Part shown: in pieces, positions 31,901 to 43,130 of the stretch | Layout: each line of letters starts with the position of its first letter | How positions within the stretch are numbered: the stretch's first letter is position 1 | DNA from: Eutreptiella sp. 'Long Island Sound 2002' | Lineage: Eukaryota; Euglenozoa; Euglenophyceae; Eutreptiales; Eutreptiaceae | Direction: 5' to 3' | Length of the DNA: 64,000 nucleotides | Assembly: GCA_964036045.1 (NCBI GenBank) | Contig: OZ038382.1 | Coordinates: 143,666,961 to 143,730,960, forward strand | Notes under the pieces: model-generated | What the model saw: the letters and a program-made list of their open reading frames with translations, nothing else | Database searches by the model: none | What the model was told of the DNA's origin: nothing | Made by a program: the position numbers and the translations under genes

Positions 31901-32520
31901 CATTCCCGGCAAGATTGCTGCGGTGGAAAATTGGGAGCGCCCCAAGACAGTCTCGGAGATGCACGCCATCCTCGGATTCTGCAATTACTACACAGGTTAT
32001 GTCCGTATGTATGCAGAAATGGCCGCCCCGATGACAGCCTTGCTGAAAGGCAACCGAGATGAAACCAAGAAGGGCAGCAAGAAGCCCATCATATGGGACG
32101 ATGAAGCCAATGATGCCTTTCAGGCCATGAAGCGCGCTTTGCTTGATAAGCTGAAGCTCTGGCTCATTAACCCCGACAAAGGGTTTGTGCTCCGTACGGA
32201 CGCTTCGGACTATGTGGTCGGAGCGGTCCTCGAGCAAGTGGAGGATGATGGAACCCACGTTCCCGTCGCCTTCTGGAGTCGAGTTCTTGCTCCTGGCCAG
32301 CGCCGGACCTGGACACCCAGAGAAAGGGAGACATACGCCATTATTTGCGCGCTACGTAAGTGGGCAGGACACATCAGACTGCAGCCGGTAGTTGTCTGCA
32401 CGGACCACCAGAGCTTGCAATCTTGGCACAAGGAGCATGAGGATACTCCCTCCGGCCCAGCGTCTCGAAGTGCCTGATGGCATGAGACTTTGGCCAACTT
32501 CGACCTATTAGTTGTGTATG
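31901..32520 (+). pseudogene. Ty3 element RT connection and RNase H domain
   Basis: The RT tail (TVSEMHAILGFCNYYTGYV) is followed by RNase H: FVLRTDASDYVVGAVLEQ (first Asp), RRTWTPRERETYAIICALRKW (Glu) and VVVCTDHQSLQSW (second Asp). A TGA ends the frame at 32475, and the usual continuation (VYVPGKDNTVADCM) is readable in another frame to about 32560. The domain degrades the RNA strand during reverse transcription. Confidence 0.88.
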
Positions 32521-32648
32521 TCCCAGGAAAGGACAACACGGTGGCGGACTGCATGAGCTGATGGGCGTATCCGGCAAGCAAGGGACTGGCGGATGTACGT
32601 GCCAATGGGGACGAGGAAGAAACCAAGGAGGCCAACTGGATCATCGAG

Positions 32649-33722
32649 ATGGAGAGACTGATTGGGGACGAAGGAGTCAAGTGCTTCGTCGTAATGGCAT
32701 CTGAGACCAACACTACCGATCGCGCGGATCGGGCGGTGATGCAAAATATGGCCGAGACAATGAGCATCCGGCCACTCGCGCAAATGCCTGCCAATGACAA
32801 GCCGCAATTGAAGTCCAAGGCTACCTCCTCGACGGATGCAAATCCTTCAACCTCTCAGTCGTGCCTGAAGAAAGCCTGGACGTCCGACTATGCCGACTCT
32901 GAGGCGTGGGCCCAGTATTACAAGGTGATCTCCAGCCCCGACGACGACGAAGAATGGCCCCAAGGACCCTCGGTCGAACATGAAAAAATGTTCTTGAATG
33001 GGAAGCTGCTCGTCCCTGAATCTCATGCCAAAGACCTACTGGATGAGTGGCATCAAGAATTGATGCACCCCAGTGCAGCGAGGCAACGGAGAGACATGGA
33101 ACCAAGGTTCTTGTTTCCTCACGGAGCCCGGGAGCTCCTCAATAAGGTGAAGAGCCACTGCCAAGTGTGTGCCGCCTGCAACCCGGCGAATTACTCGCTA
33201 GCCGGTGATCAACAATGGACGCCGATCCCCGATAGACCCATGGAGTCTGTCAGCATGGATGTTTTCTCTATGCCTGAAGTTAAGGTGGGTAAGGACACTT
33301 ATGATTGTGTAGTCATTGTTGTCGACCGGCATTTGGGCTATCTTGTTGCCGTTCCGGCCAAGAAAGAGGGTCTAACAGCCAAGGAAGTGGCCGAGAAGAT
33401 GATGAATTATTGGTTGACCATTTTTGACATCCCTGCGACGATTTGCAGCGAGAACGCCCCGCAGTTCACGGTTCGGTGGTTGAAGGCCATGTGTGCTTAC
33501 ATGGGTGTATGGCATGCCACGTCCGTAGCACACCTGAGCCGTTCAAATGGCGGAGCTGAAGTGGCCGGTCGCAGGTTTTTGAGAGGCTGCGCAAGCTTCA
33601 CCTGGAGAACCCAAAGAAGAATTGGTTTAAGGGGATGTGGAGAGCCATCCAAGTCTACCACGTCTTGCCCACAACCTCCGGGCTGTCTCGCCATCAAATT
33701 CTCTTTACCAGAAACAGGTTGA
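32649..33722 (+). pseudogene. Ty3 element integrase, altered active site
   Basis: The zinc-binding region has the HHCC pattern (DEWHQELMHPSAARQR ... SHCQVCAAC, about 33045-33180). The core begins ESVSMDVFSMP (first Asp), then IPATICSENAPQF, where the second catalytic Asp of the usual SD-x-G motif is replaced by Glu, then SRSNGGAEVAGR with the third acidic residue. Integrase inserts the cDNA copy in the nucleus. The Asp-to-Glu change and a frame change near 33570 argue against activity. Confidence 0.88.
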
Positions 33723-34417
33723 GTCGCTCCCTTCCTTGGTACACCACCGGTCTCGCCAAAGATGCCGTGGAGGCATTCAAAGAGGCCGAAGACACCGCCA
33801 AACTGGTGAAGGATGCTCTTGAAAAGGAGCATGCTAAGCGGCAAGACAAGACACCCAAGGGCCCCGTCACCTCTCTCAAGGTTGGAGGCCATGTCTGGGT
33901 TGAAAGACCCGGGCCGTTGGGCACTCATTGGACGAAGACTTGGTATACCCCTGGTACGATAGCCAAGAGGGTTGGTCCGAGCACCTTTCTCGTTCAAACG
34001 GGTCCCTCTCAATTCAAAACCCGGCACGAGACTCAATTGAAGGACCGTGTTCGGGATATCACGGGGAAGCACGTGGACTTCCAGTACACCCAACATGAGG
34101 ACGATTCCGACGAGGATGAATACCTTGAGGAGGACGACTATGTCGTTGACAAGGTTTTGAGCCACCGGCCAAACTCCGCCGTCCCGGGTGGAATTGAGTT
34201 CAAGGTGAGGTGGAACGGATACGGGAAGTCTCATGACTCCTGGGTACCTCCCTCATCGTTTGTGCCCCGCATCAACAAAGTGTGGCAAGCCTATCTCGGT
34301 CAAAAGGGCGTCGATATTTCCGCCAAGGACTTGATGGCTCCCATCATCCAGGCTGAGGACGACATCTTGTCCCTCACTGATCCCTTCGTCGATGCATGCT
34401 GTACTATGGGAGGCTGA
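33635..34417 (+). pseudogene. Ty3 element integrase C-terminus and chromodomain
   Basis: This frame continues the integrase tail (GGHVWVERPGPLG and HETQLKDRVRDI form an SH3-like tail), passes an acidic stretch, and ends in a chromodomain: YVVDKVLSHRPNS, then IEFKVRWNGYGKSHDSW. Chromodomains on integrase bind modified histone tails and steer insertion in chromoviruses. It ends ...CCTMGG with TGATAA. Confidence 0.85.
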
Positions 34418-34732
34418 TAACCCCCTTGTCTAGTGTTCTACATCATATTTTTAACTTTTACGATTGGACTTGATTTACTGGTACTTTACAATTGTTCCTT
34501 TGCATGAGACAATTTTTTTTTTGACGTCATACCTTTGAACAATGCCTTTGTGTTTGTATTTTACGGACTTTACCACATGCATGGGCAGGTGCCATACATT
34601 ATATACATTCAGGTCCCCAAGATTCATACTTGGGTAAATTTGGCCCATACGACGTTGCGCAACGGGTGTTGTTGCCATCAGCACTGCAAATCAGTGAGTG
34701 TGTGTGATCAATTCATGGCACTTGTTGAATTG
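34418..34732. other. 3' internal region of the Ty3 element before the nested insertion
   Basis: AT-rich sequence directly after pol. No gene. Ends with the AATTG target duplication at 34728-34732. Confidence 0.6.
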
Positions 34733-35228
34733 TGTAAATATACCGTTGGGGTATATTTGGGTTCTGGCTCTTTTTCCGTGAGTTCTCTTAGTTTTTCAAA
34801 ATCAACTTCCCAAAAGTTCAATCATCCTTCCAAACTCCTTCCTGAGTATCCCACAACGCGAGCACAATGAGCGTCATTCATGATTACAATAAATGAACAG
34901 AGTGTTCATTTAGCATGCCTGCACAACAAAGTACTGCAGGGCCTGCCAACAACAACCTAAATTATGCATGTCGAAAAATATACATGACACTCAGCAATTT
35001 TCTATAATAAAAATGTAATCTTTCAGGCGTGTCCTGCATGCGATATTATCCTGTGAAACTGCAACGCAATCTCTGTGCTGTCTGCGTGCGCGTGCTTCCT
35101 GTCGAGGTGCTTGCGCTCTGTCTGTTTGCGCTTCTGTTTCCTGTTTCTGACTCTTTTACCCCACTGGATTCTGATCTAAAGGGGGGGCTGTCACATTGGT
35201 GTGTGGGTCTGATGCCAAGGGTATTGCA
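34733..35228 (-). repeat. LTR copy A of nested element (3' LTR in element orientation)
   Basis: Bounded by AATTG on the left and the polypurine tract on the right (in minus orientation GGAGGGGAG then TGCAATACC). Matches 37777-38273 along its whole length. Confidence 0.9.
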
Positions 35229-36719
35229 CTCCCCTCCGAAAACGTTTCATGGGGGCACCAACAGTAGACCCCTGAAATGTTTCAAAAAAAAACTGATACC
35301 CTGGCATCTGTCACACTTACCTTACCAACCCCAAACTCGTTGTGGTCCTTCATGGGCCTTATGTCCCTGTAAACCACCCCACTGAGGTGGGTCCTCTCTA
35401 TACTGTTTACGATTGACATGGTATCTACTACGTCGTGGTCCCAAAAATCGTAGCATGGGCCACCTGCACAAATCTCGCCACCGTCAGCAATTTCGTAGTT
35501 GCTGACAAAACGAAAACATAAAAAAAAAACACAAAAAAAACAAATCCAGAAATACCTACAACAGACAGCCTGCAAACAGCACCCTTGCACGAACCTGTAG
35601 TACACAGTAAAAGATGAGCCCTGCCTTTCAGAAGAAATTGCGGTGCACTGCCATTCATGCTGATATACTGAACCCAGCGTGTCCTGAGTTTCGGTACGGG
35701 TATTGCTCTTGCTTGACATGCGACTTGGTGAAAAAGACTACAACAACAAGGTAATGGGCATAGTGCAAGGCACTCTGCAGAACGTGCAGTGTTCCGTGGT
35801 GCCTGGGCTGCTTTAGTGTTTTCCGCCGCGGACAAAGCAGTAAAACCTGGCGCAAAGCTGGGCTCAAAGTCCAGTAATGCCTGGACTATCTCATACATGT
35901 ATGCTGTGGGGTCTCTGGTCACCATCTCCAGTGCTGCGCAGCACCACTCCCGTCAGCAGTGCCGTGGCATGCCATCTGACTCTTCACTGTGGGGAGGGGG
36001 GGGGGCGTCCCTGTCAGCAAGTGTTATGTGTTGTCGTAAGTGTAAAAAAAAACTGAGCTGTGAAGTCCCCTGTTGGTGTGGAATTAAAACTTCCCTGGTG
36101 GCTGATCGCCATGCTGTGCACACAGTCCGCTGTCATGGGTTCTGGCCTTATTCTCTCGTGTCTGGGGATCCTGGAGGGGAATTCTGCCCTCCCTTGACAC
36201 CAAGGGGAAACCCAAGCGCTGCTTGCCGTGACCCTGGGCTTGTGTCTTCTACTGACGTTACTTGCCCCTTCTGGGGTTTCTCCGGCGTAAAAAAAATGGA
36301 ACGGCCTCTGCAGCCACATTCCCATTTCCCAGCCCAGGGGTTGATGCTTGTACGATCCCAGGGCTGTTTTGGCAATCCCCTGCCCCATCTGGTCCGCACC
36401 AATAAAAACCGTGGCGGGGGCCTGCCCAAGGAAAGGGGGCTTCCGACCCCCCTCTGTGGCGATTCTGCCCAGCATGTGTATGTGTCCTAACCCCTGTTGC
36501 CGGCTCAGGCGCTGTGACAAGCCATCTGACCTTCCTGAGCAAGCAAAAATCATATAACCGCGTGTTATTGTGGCCTGCCATCTGGCTCCCCACTCGGTGT
36601 ATGTTCACATTGTAGAAAACGCAAAGAAAGAGAACAAACTGTCAGCACAAGCCGACATAGCCGTGTAAGTTGGAATAAATAAGCTGCACAGGGGATGCAT
36701 CATTACCACGTTTAATTCC
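35229..36719 (-). other. interior of nested LTR element, downstream part
   Basis: Minus-strand ORFs at 35428-35925 (165 codons) and 36014-36553 (179 codons) and others overlap here, with no motif. They could be further exons of the gene starting at 37739 or non-coding filler. No reverse transcriptase blocks are seen in any frame I inspected. Confidence 0.4.
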
Positions 36720-37739
36720 TTAGGAACTCCTCGCTTGTAGTCTTCGTCGCTGTCGTTCTGCCTTCGTTGGGCGCAGTCCTCGATCCTTTCGCCCTCTGGA
36801 TACTGGTGGATTGTCCACAGTGGCCGCGTAACGAACTCCCACGCGTTCGACCCGCTCCCCATTTGTACTTGCCTGCCAGGGGCGTCGCGCTTGGTGTTCA
36901 TGGCCTGGACAGGGGCTTCCTGTCACCTCGTTGAACAGGGACGTGTGCGCCGTTGGCCTGTCATGTTCTTGGTGTTCACCGGCGCCCCTCTGCGGTTCCT
37001 TCAGTTGTTTGTATTTCTCCTTCTCCCAAGCTTCGAGTTGGCGCTGTTCCCATTGGATTCAACGAAAGACATGTGCCGCCGAGTGCGGCTTGTTTTTCCC
37101 GTGCCACTCATACCACTCTCGTCGGCGATCTTGTTTGCTCTTCAATTCCTCCAGCGTCGCCAGTCTCCTTGTCGTCTGCTGGCCACTGCTGGCTGACTCC
37201 TTATCTTCGGGTATGATCAACGCCACTCCTGTCACGATGCACCTCAGCACACCTCCATGCACGAACGCTATGTCACTGTGATACCTCGTGCGCTGCCTGC
37301 AGTCATATTGGCAGCACGCTTGTGTGCGTGGATTATCCTTGAAGAACTTGTCGCACTCTTCCAACATTTGCCGGCGTCTGTCCGTGATGGCCATAAACTC
37401 CTGTCCCGCTGCTGTTACGGGTTGTCCTTGAACGTTGTGCACTCGTGCTTGCGCCTTTCTCGCAATCAGCATCTCCACAATGGCCTCCTGTAGGCTGTCT
37501 TCAACGTCCACGTACTCCGGCGGCTTTTTTTTCTTCTTCTGGGCCGTCACCACAAAATCCTCCCTGTCAGCAGCACGCACATCCTTCTTGACAGCAGTGC
37601 ACGCATCCTTCTTGGCAACAGTGCACACATCCTTCTTGGCAACAGGGCACGCATCCTTCTTGGCAACAGGGCACGAATGTTTCTTGGCGACAGTGCACGC
37701 ATCCTGATGGATGCTCTCGGCTATGCCATGATCACTCAT
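36720..37739 (-). CDS. nested-element ORF with Ala-Lys-Lys-Asp repeats, one internal TGA
   Basis: ATG 37739 opens MSDHGIAESIHQDACTVAKK just inside the LTR. Residues 10-55 are a tandem octapeptide, (C/A)(T/P)VAKKDA, encoded by 24-bp DNA repeats. A basic QKKKKKPPEY segment, a helical region (DSLQEAIVEMLIARKAQ) and a Cys-containing part (ACCQYDCRQRTRYHSD) follow. The frame meets TGA at 37059 and stays open in the same frame to 36720 (IQWEQRQLEAWEKEKYKQ...), so the intact product may have been about 340 residues. No family recognised. As the only long frame of a non-autonomous element, it may be a captured host gene or a Gag-like protein. Confidence 0.5.
37570..37720. repeat. 24-bp coding minisatellite, about 6 copies
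   Basis: CACGCATCCTTCTTGGCAAC and variants repeat every 24 bp, preserving frame and encoding the Val-Ala-Lys-Lys-Asp octapeptide on the minus strand. Confidence 0.88.
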
Positions 37740-37776
37740 TTTCTGTCCGCCCGCGTCCTTCTCGAAGCTAAATGAA

Positions 37777-38273
37777 TGTAAATATACCGTTGGGGTATAT
37801 TTGGGTTCTGGCTCTTTTTCCGTGAGTTCTCTTGGTTTGTCAAAATCAACTTCCCAAAAGTTCCTTCATCCTTCCAAACTCCTTCCTGAGTATCCCACAA
37901 CGCGAGCCCGATGAGCGTCATTCATGATTACAAGAAATGAACAGAGTGGTCATTTAGCATGCCTGCACCACAAAGTACTGCAGGGCCTGCCAACAACAAC
38001 CTAAATTATGCATGCCGAAAAATATACATGACACTCAGCAATTTTCTATAAGAAAAATGTAATCTTTCAGGCGTTTCCTGCACGCGATATTATCCTGTGA
38101 AACTGCAACGCAATCTCTGTGCTGTCTGCGTGCGCGTGCTTCCTGTCAAGGTGCGCGGGCTCTGTCTGTTTGCGCTTCTGTTTCCTGTTTCTGACTCTTT
38201 TACCCCACTGGATTCTGATCTAAAGGGGGGGGCTGTCACATTGGTGTGTGGGTCTGATGCCCAGGGTATTGCA
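37777..38273 (-). repeat. LTR copy B of nested element (5' LTR in element orientation)
   Basis: Starts TGTAAATATACC, ends GGTATTGCA, followed by AATTG at 38274-38278. Confidence 0.9.
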
Positions 38274-38278
38274 AATTG

Positions 38279-39678
38279 TCACTCTATTTGCGTTTCTAAG
38301 CTTCTCCACTTGTTTGACTCACTCCTTCCCCCTGAATTGTGCTGTCTTTTGTTGGGTGGTCCTACATTTGAGCCTTACCCTAACCCTGGAGTAGGTGCGA
38401 GACTTACTACTCCTCTTAACTTCTGCCCGAAAAAAAAAGAACATGTGTGTGCTCACTTCATATTGATCAATTTTGGTATGAATTTCCGTGGTTCAAGACT
38501 TCTAGAATTTGGAGGTTTTGCTCCCTCTTCTCGTTGAGAGGATTCACTTGTATGCCTCTTGACCTGAATTTTGATGTTGCAATGCCTTCCTTTGCTGCAG
38601 AGATGTCTTTACTCATGCTCCAAGCCTCCAAGGTACCCCCTCAACCCAAATTCCTTACCATGAGACGAGATTATGGAACGGAGATCAGTCTTGGGCCGTG
38701 TGTGCTACCAGCGTGCGCGGTCGGACGCCGCTTTCTCAGTGGACTCCAACGAACTACTGCATGTCAAGACCCATGAATTTTTTCGGTGGAGCATGGGGCA
38801 TCTACATCCGCAAAAGCGACACCTCTGCTATATGAGATCGTTCGTAGACTACTTGGTTGCAATTGGAGAGTCTGCGGGGGATATGAAGTTGCGTCAAATT
38901 TGCTTTCCTTCCCTCATCCCAACTATCTGTTGGCTTGTTCCTTGAACCTTTGAGGTCACCTAACCCTATTTTGAGGTTGCTAGACGCAACCACGACATCC
39001 GTTCGTGGTAGCCCCTTCGAAAAATGACATTTCTATTTTTAGGTCACCACTTCTATTTGTAGAACATTTTGTGCTATTTCTATTAGCAAATTTCTTTTTT
39101 TAGAACGCCACCCTACCGCCCCTGTTTCGCAATTCCTCGACGTCCGTAACCACCTAAGAAGTGTGCCGGACGCACTGGTGAGGTCGGTTTCCCTCCAGGT
39201 CCCCTCCATTTCAAGATCCCAGTTTTAGGGTTGTTACTAAAAATAGTAGCAATTCTCGAAAATTTCTCTGGCCCGCCATTTGGACATGTCGTGGAGGTGG
39301 ACAAAACCGTGGATACTCGCAGCCATGCGATCGCAGTGCCTGGTCCAACGGTGCTATCGGTTTCCCTCCCGCTCTCGCCTGGGCCAAATTGGCTGAAAAG
39401 ATTGGTGAAAAAAAAAAAGGAAAATTTTTTTTCCGGGGTCGAAAAAATATTTTTTTTCCGTTTTTCATTTTTTCAGCATTGCGTACCATATTTTGAGGGT
39501 TGTGGATTCAGTGGTGATGATGGTTCGCCTCAACGAAGCGATATGTTCGGAATTGTCGGGTTTTTCAGCTGTTGTCATGTTTGCGCTTCCTGACCAGGTT
39601 GGGCATGGTACACGCTCCCAAGGATCAACAAGGAGCGAGCATACCCCGTCACGTATCCCTGGACCGTGGATATGCTCT
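38279..39678 (+). other. 3' internal region of the Ty3 element, function unknown
   Basis: About 1.4 kb between the nested insertion and the polypurine tract. Frames at 38447-38776 (109 codons) and 38673-38945 (90 codons) look protein-like in places but show no motif. Poly-A and poly-T runs at 39409-39465 end coding potential. An envelope-like or regulatory region can occupy this place in some Ty3 elements; nothing here shows it. Confidence 0.45.
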
Positions 39679-39689
39679 AGGGAGGGGGC
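39679..39689 (+). promoter_or_regulatory. polypurine tract of the Ty3 element
   Basis: AGGGAGGGGGC lies directly before the TGACGGGTATCCC start of the 3' LTR, the expected position of the plus-strand primer. Confidence 0.75.
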
Positions 39690-42364
39690 TGACGGGTATC
39701 CCATGCCCTCCGTCCTGAATTGCTTTGTGTTTCATGGTATCTAACCTGATCTGCTTCCTGGTTTTATGCCGTGTGCCACTGTGAAGCCAATCAGCCGACG
39801 ATTTCTGTTTGTATTAATGTCATGCAATTTCGGGCATAAGATTTCACGAATTTTATTATGGAATTGCTTCCTAGTCAACAGGACAGATATTAATGCCCTC
39901 CAGAAATTCAGTCGAGGCCTGTCCGCACGCGTGTGCTCGCCTGGTGCTCCTGTTGTGTGCGCGTGCTCCCTGCTGCTCGGACTGTGCTTCAGTGTGGGCC
40001 GAGCGACTGAAAAATCTTCGGAACAGGTGCTAATAGTGTTAGCTCTATCCTGTTACCAAAATGGATGCCGATCGGAAGCTAGGGAGGTTCCAGTGGAAGA
40101 TAGAAGGCCTGAGGTTAAGGATCTGGCGAAACCCTGGTGTGGCTCGATCCGCCCACATCGGCTGTCGGTCACCGACTGGTGCACGTTAATGGGCGCATCT
40201 GCTTGGGCAGTGCCACGCCTACGTGTATGGGGGATCACAAGTCCCTGGAAGCTGGAGGAGTCCTAGGGGAGGGGAGTGGAAGTGGAAGTGGCCGAGGTAG
40301 ACGCACCGGAAAAGAAGAAAGTACGTCGTTCGATGCTCCGCAATCCGCAAGTGAACTCTTCTTTTTCTTCTTGTGCTTTGATTTGTCACTTTGCCACGTC
40401 CCTCCGTTGAGTTCCTCACCCTTCTTATGTATCCTATGTTGCAACGGACATTATCTTCTTTGAATACTCACAAGTGTATGAATCTTTGAACTCACTGTTT
40501 TGAACATTAGCTCCATTCATGCTTGGTGCTCATTACAGGAAGGTTGACAAACATGCTTGAGTGTTGGACAATTGTCTCCTTTCATGATGCAATATATTTG
40601 GTTGCATGGCCACATGCATTCATTTCATTCATTCAAGTGACCTTTGCAAGTGTGGTCCTAGAGTGCTTGGTCAGGTTCACGTCCACACATCATGTGTTGG
40701 TTCATTGCTTATTTGTTGATAAAGATCATTGAGTCGCAATTGCTTTCTCACTGGATCTTGTGCCTACTGCCTCTAAGGAGATTGCCCAAGTTTTTTGCTA
40801 TTCTAGATGAGGAGGTAATTATGCGAAGTGCTTTGAGGTTAATGTTTTGGAGCATCCTTTGAACTTTGTGTCCATTTCATTGCCGTATCTCCCTAACCAC
40901 ATGCCTTTTCAAGAAGTAGGACGATCCTTTGCAATCAGGTTGAACCATGCGAGAGTGTAGACTAATGGTTTGCCTTCGGTCCAACATGTCAAGGGTATCT
41001 TCTCGTGGAAGCTGGTTGGAGATGTGGTCCGCCCATGGCGTAGTCAGATTCTTGGTTCTTTTGCCCCTTGCCGTCTGGTTGACCAAGCGCCCAGCTTTCC
41101 CTAAGAGTCGAGGTCAGGTCTCTAACTCAGGTGAACTTGGGACCCTCCCTCTCCATGTGTGGTGCAAGGCAATCGGCTCTCTTCTTCCAAGTGGTTAGGC
41201 AACCTCTTCTCCTCTTGGGATAGGGACCCTCTCCTCTCCTCTTGCGAAAGGGACACTCTCTTCTTGGGATAGAGATACTCTCCTCTCCTCTTGAGATAGG
41301 GACATTCTACTCCCCCCACGGATAGTGACCTTCTTCTCCACCTGGGATAGGGACATTCTCCTCTCCCCATCAGATAGAGACTCTCTTCTCTCCTTGGAAC
41401 AGGGCCTCCATGGATGTGCTCCCATTGGACCCGGATATCTCTCCTTTTGCACTTACTCTGCGGGCCGGGTCTAGGTCTCTACATGTGACCCGGGTCATTT
41501 GCCTATCCAATTCTCTTACCCAATCTCTCTCCTAGTGCATGCGTGCTGTCATGGGTCATGGTTAGGCGAAATCCTGCTTCCATACACATGCTCTCCTGGA
41601 TTGGGCTATGGGAAGGTCGAGCTCTTCAGGGCATGGATTGGCGAAGGTCTCTCCTAGGGCAATATATATGTGCTCTCTTGAGGCAGGACTCCCTCTCTTC
41701 GGGATAGGACACTCTCCCCATGGATATACTCTCACGGCTTTTCGAGTATAAATTCTCTTGGGATTTAGTTGGGGAATGGAGGTGCCATGGGATGAGGTTG
41801 GGAGGTATTGGGGAACTAGATCCATGTGGGACTAGGGAGGAAACCCCGGAAGATCGCTTGGTTGTTGATCCATTGTTTTGGGATGCTTTGGTGTAATCAA
41901 GTATAATCTTTCCCTCTCCGTCCATCCATTGAGCACGTGGGATTCCAGGTCTCCCGAGGGTATGAGATCAATCAATGTTTGAGGTCAAGTTCTCCATGGT
42001 TGCATGTGCATGCTCGACGGTGAGTGCATCTCATGTCTCGCGATTGCTTTGCCATTGACCTCAAGGGTTGGTGAATCATGTGAGGTTAATTCTTCTTGCC
42101 ATGTTCCATGAGGATGACCATGACCTTCAAAACCAATGCAAAGGTTGAGCACTTTCTTTTTAGGTAATTATCGCTGACTGCTTTGTATGTCATTGGATTT
42201 TGGTGTACATACTTTTGTTTTCTTTTATGTTAGGCGGCAAAGGTTGTACGTTTGTTTGTGTATTGCTGGCAAGCGGTCAAGATGTGGATTCATATTGATT
42301 GTCAATGCTTTGATTTTGTGCAGCCGTGTGCCTAGGGAAGGACCACCCCCCAGGACACTCGTCA
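39690..42364 (+). repeat. 3' LTR of the Ty3 element (2675 bp), intact
   Basis: Starts TGACGGGTATCCC and ends GGACACTCGTCA. It preserves the pre-insertion site for the DNA transposon found in the 5' copy (CTTCTTGGGATAGAGATAC at 41261-41279). It contains a CTCCTCTTGGGATAGGGAC minisatellite at about 41210-41400. The short ORFs shared with the 5' LTR are not supported as genes. Confidence 0.92.
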
Positions 42365-43130
42365 TTACATTCTCCCCCATACAGGTACAGGTGAGCAAGA
42401 GATGGCCTGACAGGGCCAGGCAGCAGGTTTTACGACATGTTTCAAAGGACATTCTAGAAAATAAGGGCCACAAAACTCACCGGTGGCGCCAAGTTACCCA
42501 CCCGGGACATTCGTTGCTCCCCCCGTGCAACACGGCGAAAATGGCCGAAACCAGGCGAAAGTCCCCATCATCTTTCACACAATAGCTGAAAGTGAGCAAA
42601 AGACGGCCTGTCACGGCCAAGGATATCCTTTTAGGACATGTTTCGAAGGACATTCTAAAAAAAAGCGCCACAAAACTCACTGGTGGTTCCAAGTTCCCCC
42701 CCCCCCCGCACATTTGTTGTACCTGCAAAAACACTGTGTGCCACTTTGGCAGTCAAAACTTGAGAGCCCCATCCCCCGGCCAAAATACCTCAAAACTAGC
42801 ACAAGACAGCCTAGCACGGCCATGGCTATCCTTTTAGGACATGTTTGAAACGACATGGTCAAAAAATGCGCCACAAAACTCACCGCTGGCGCCAAGTTAC
42901 CCCTACGGGACGTTTGTTGCACCCACCGTGCAACATGGCGAAAATTGCCCAAAACAGGCGAACCCCCCTACCATCCTTCCCAAATGGCTCAATGTGATCA
43001 AAAGACGGCCTGGCATGGCCAAGGACATGATTCTAGTACATGGTTCACGCTACATTCTAAATAAAAAAGCGCCAGAAAAATCACCGGTGGCGCCCAGTTG
43101 CCCCTCCTTGACATAGGTTGTACCTCCGAA
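42365..43130. repeat. 200-bp tandem repeat, about 4 copies
   Basis: ACAAAACTCACCGGTGGCGCCAAG and variants recur near 42470, 42672, 42876 and 43075 (period about 200). Each unit also contains GACGGCCTG(G/T)CA(C/T)GGCCAAGG and TTTTAGGACATG. The Ty3 element appears to have inserted inside or at the edge of this array. Confidence 0.88.

Larger units (their letters stand above)
34733..38273 (-). mobile_element. nested non-autonomous LTR retroelement (3.54 kb)
   Basis: Direct repeats of 496 and 497 bp (34733-35228, 37777-38273) start TGTAAATATACC and end GGTATTGCA. AATTG flanks both sides exactly (34728-34732, 38274-38278). Read on the minus strand, GGAGGGGAG sits directly before the LTR copy at 35228, a polypurine tract, and an ORF starts 39 nt inside the other LTR, so the element is minus-strand. 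No RT, RNase H or integrase is seen in the 2.55-kb interior. By eye the LTRs differ at about 19 positions, fewer per base than the host element LTRs. Confidence 0.92.
17535..42364 (+). mobile_element. Ty3/gypsy chromodomain LTR retrotransposon, full length, with two nested insertions
   Basis: Two direct repeats of about 2.68 kb (17535-19117 plus 24907-26008, and 39690-42364) flank gag-pol at 26.3-34.4 kb. LTR ends are TG(G/A)CG ... CGT(A/C)A, an inverted TGACG/CGTCA pair. A polypurine tract lies immediately before the 3' LTR. The flanking 4-mers are CTAC and TTAC, an imperfect candidate duplication. Without its two insertions the element would be about 15.5 kb. By eye the LTRs differ at about 11 of 165 positions sampled near their starts, so this is an old insertion. 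No clear tRNA primer site follows the 5' LTR. The protein order PR-RT-RNaseH-IN-chromodomain places it among the chromoviruses. Confidence 0.88.
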
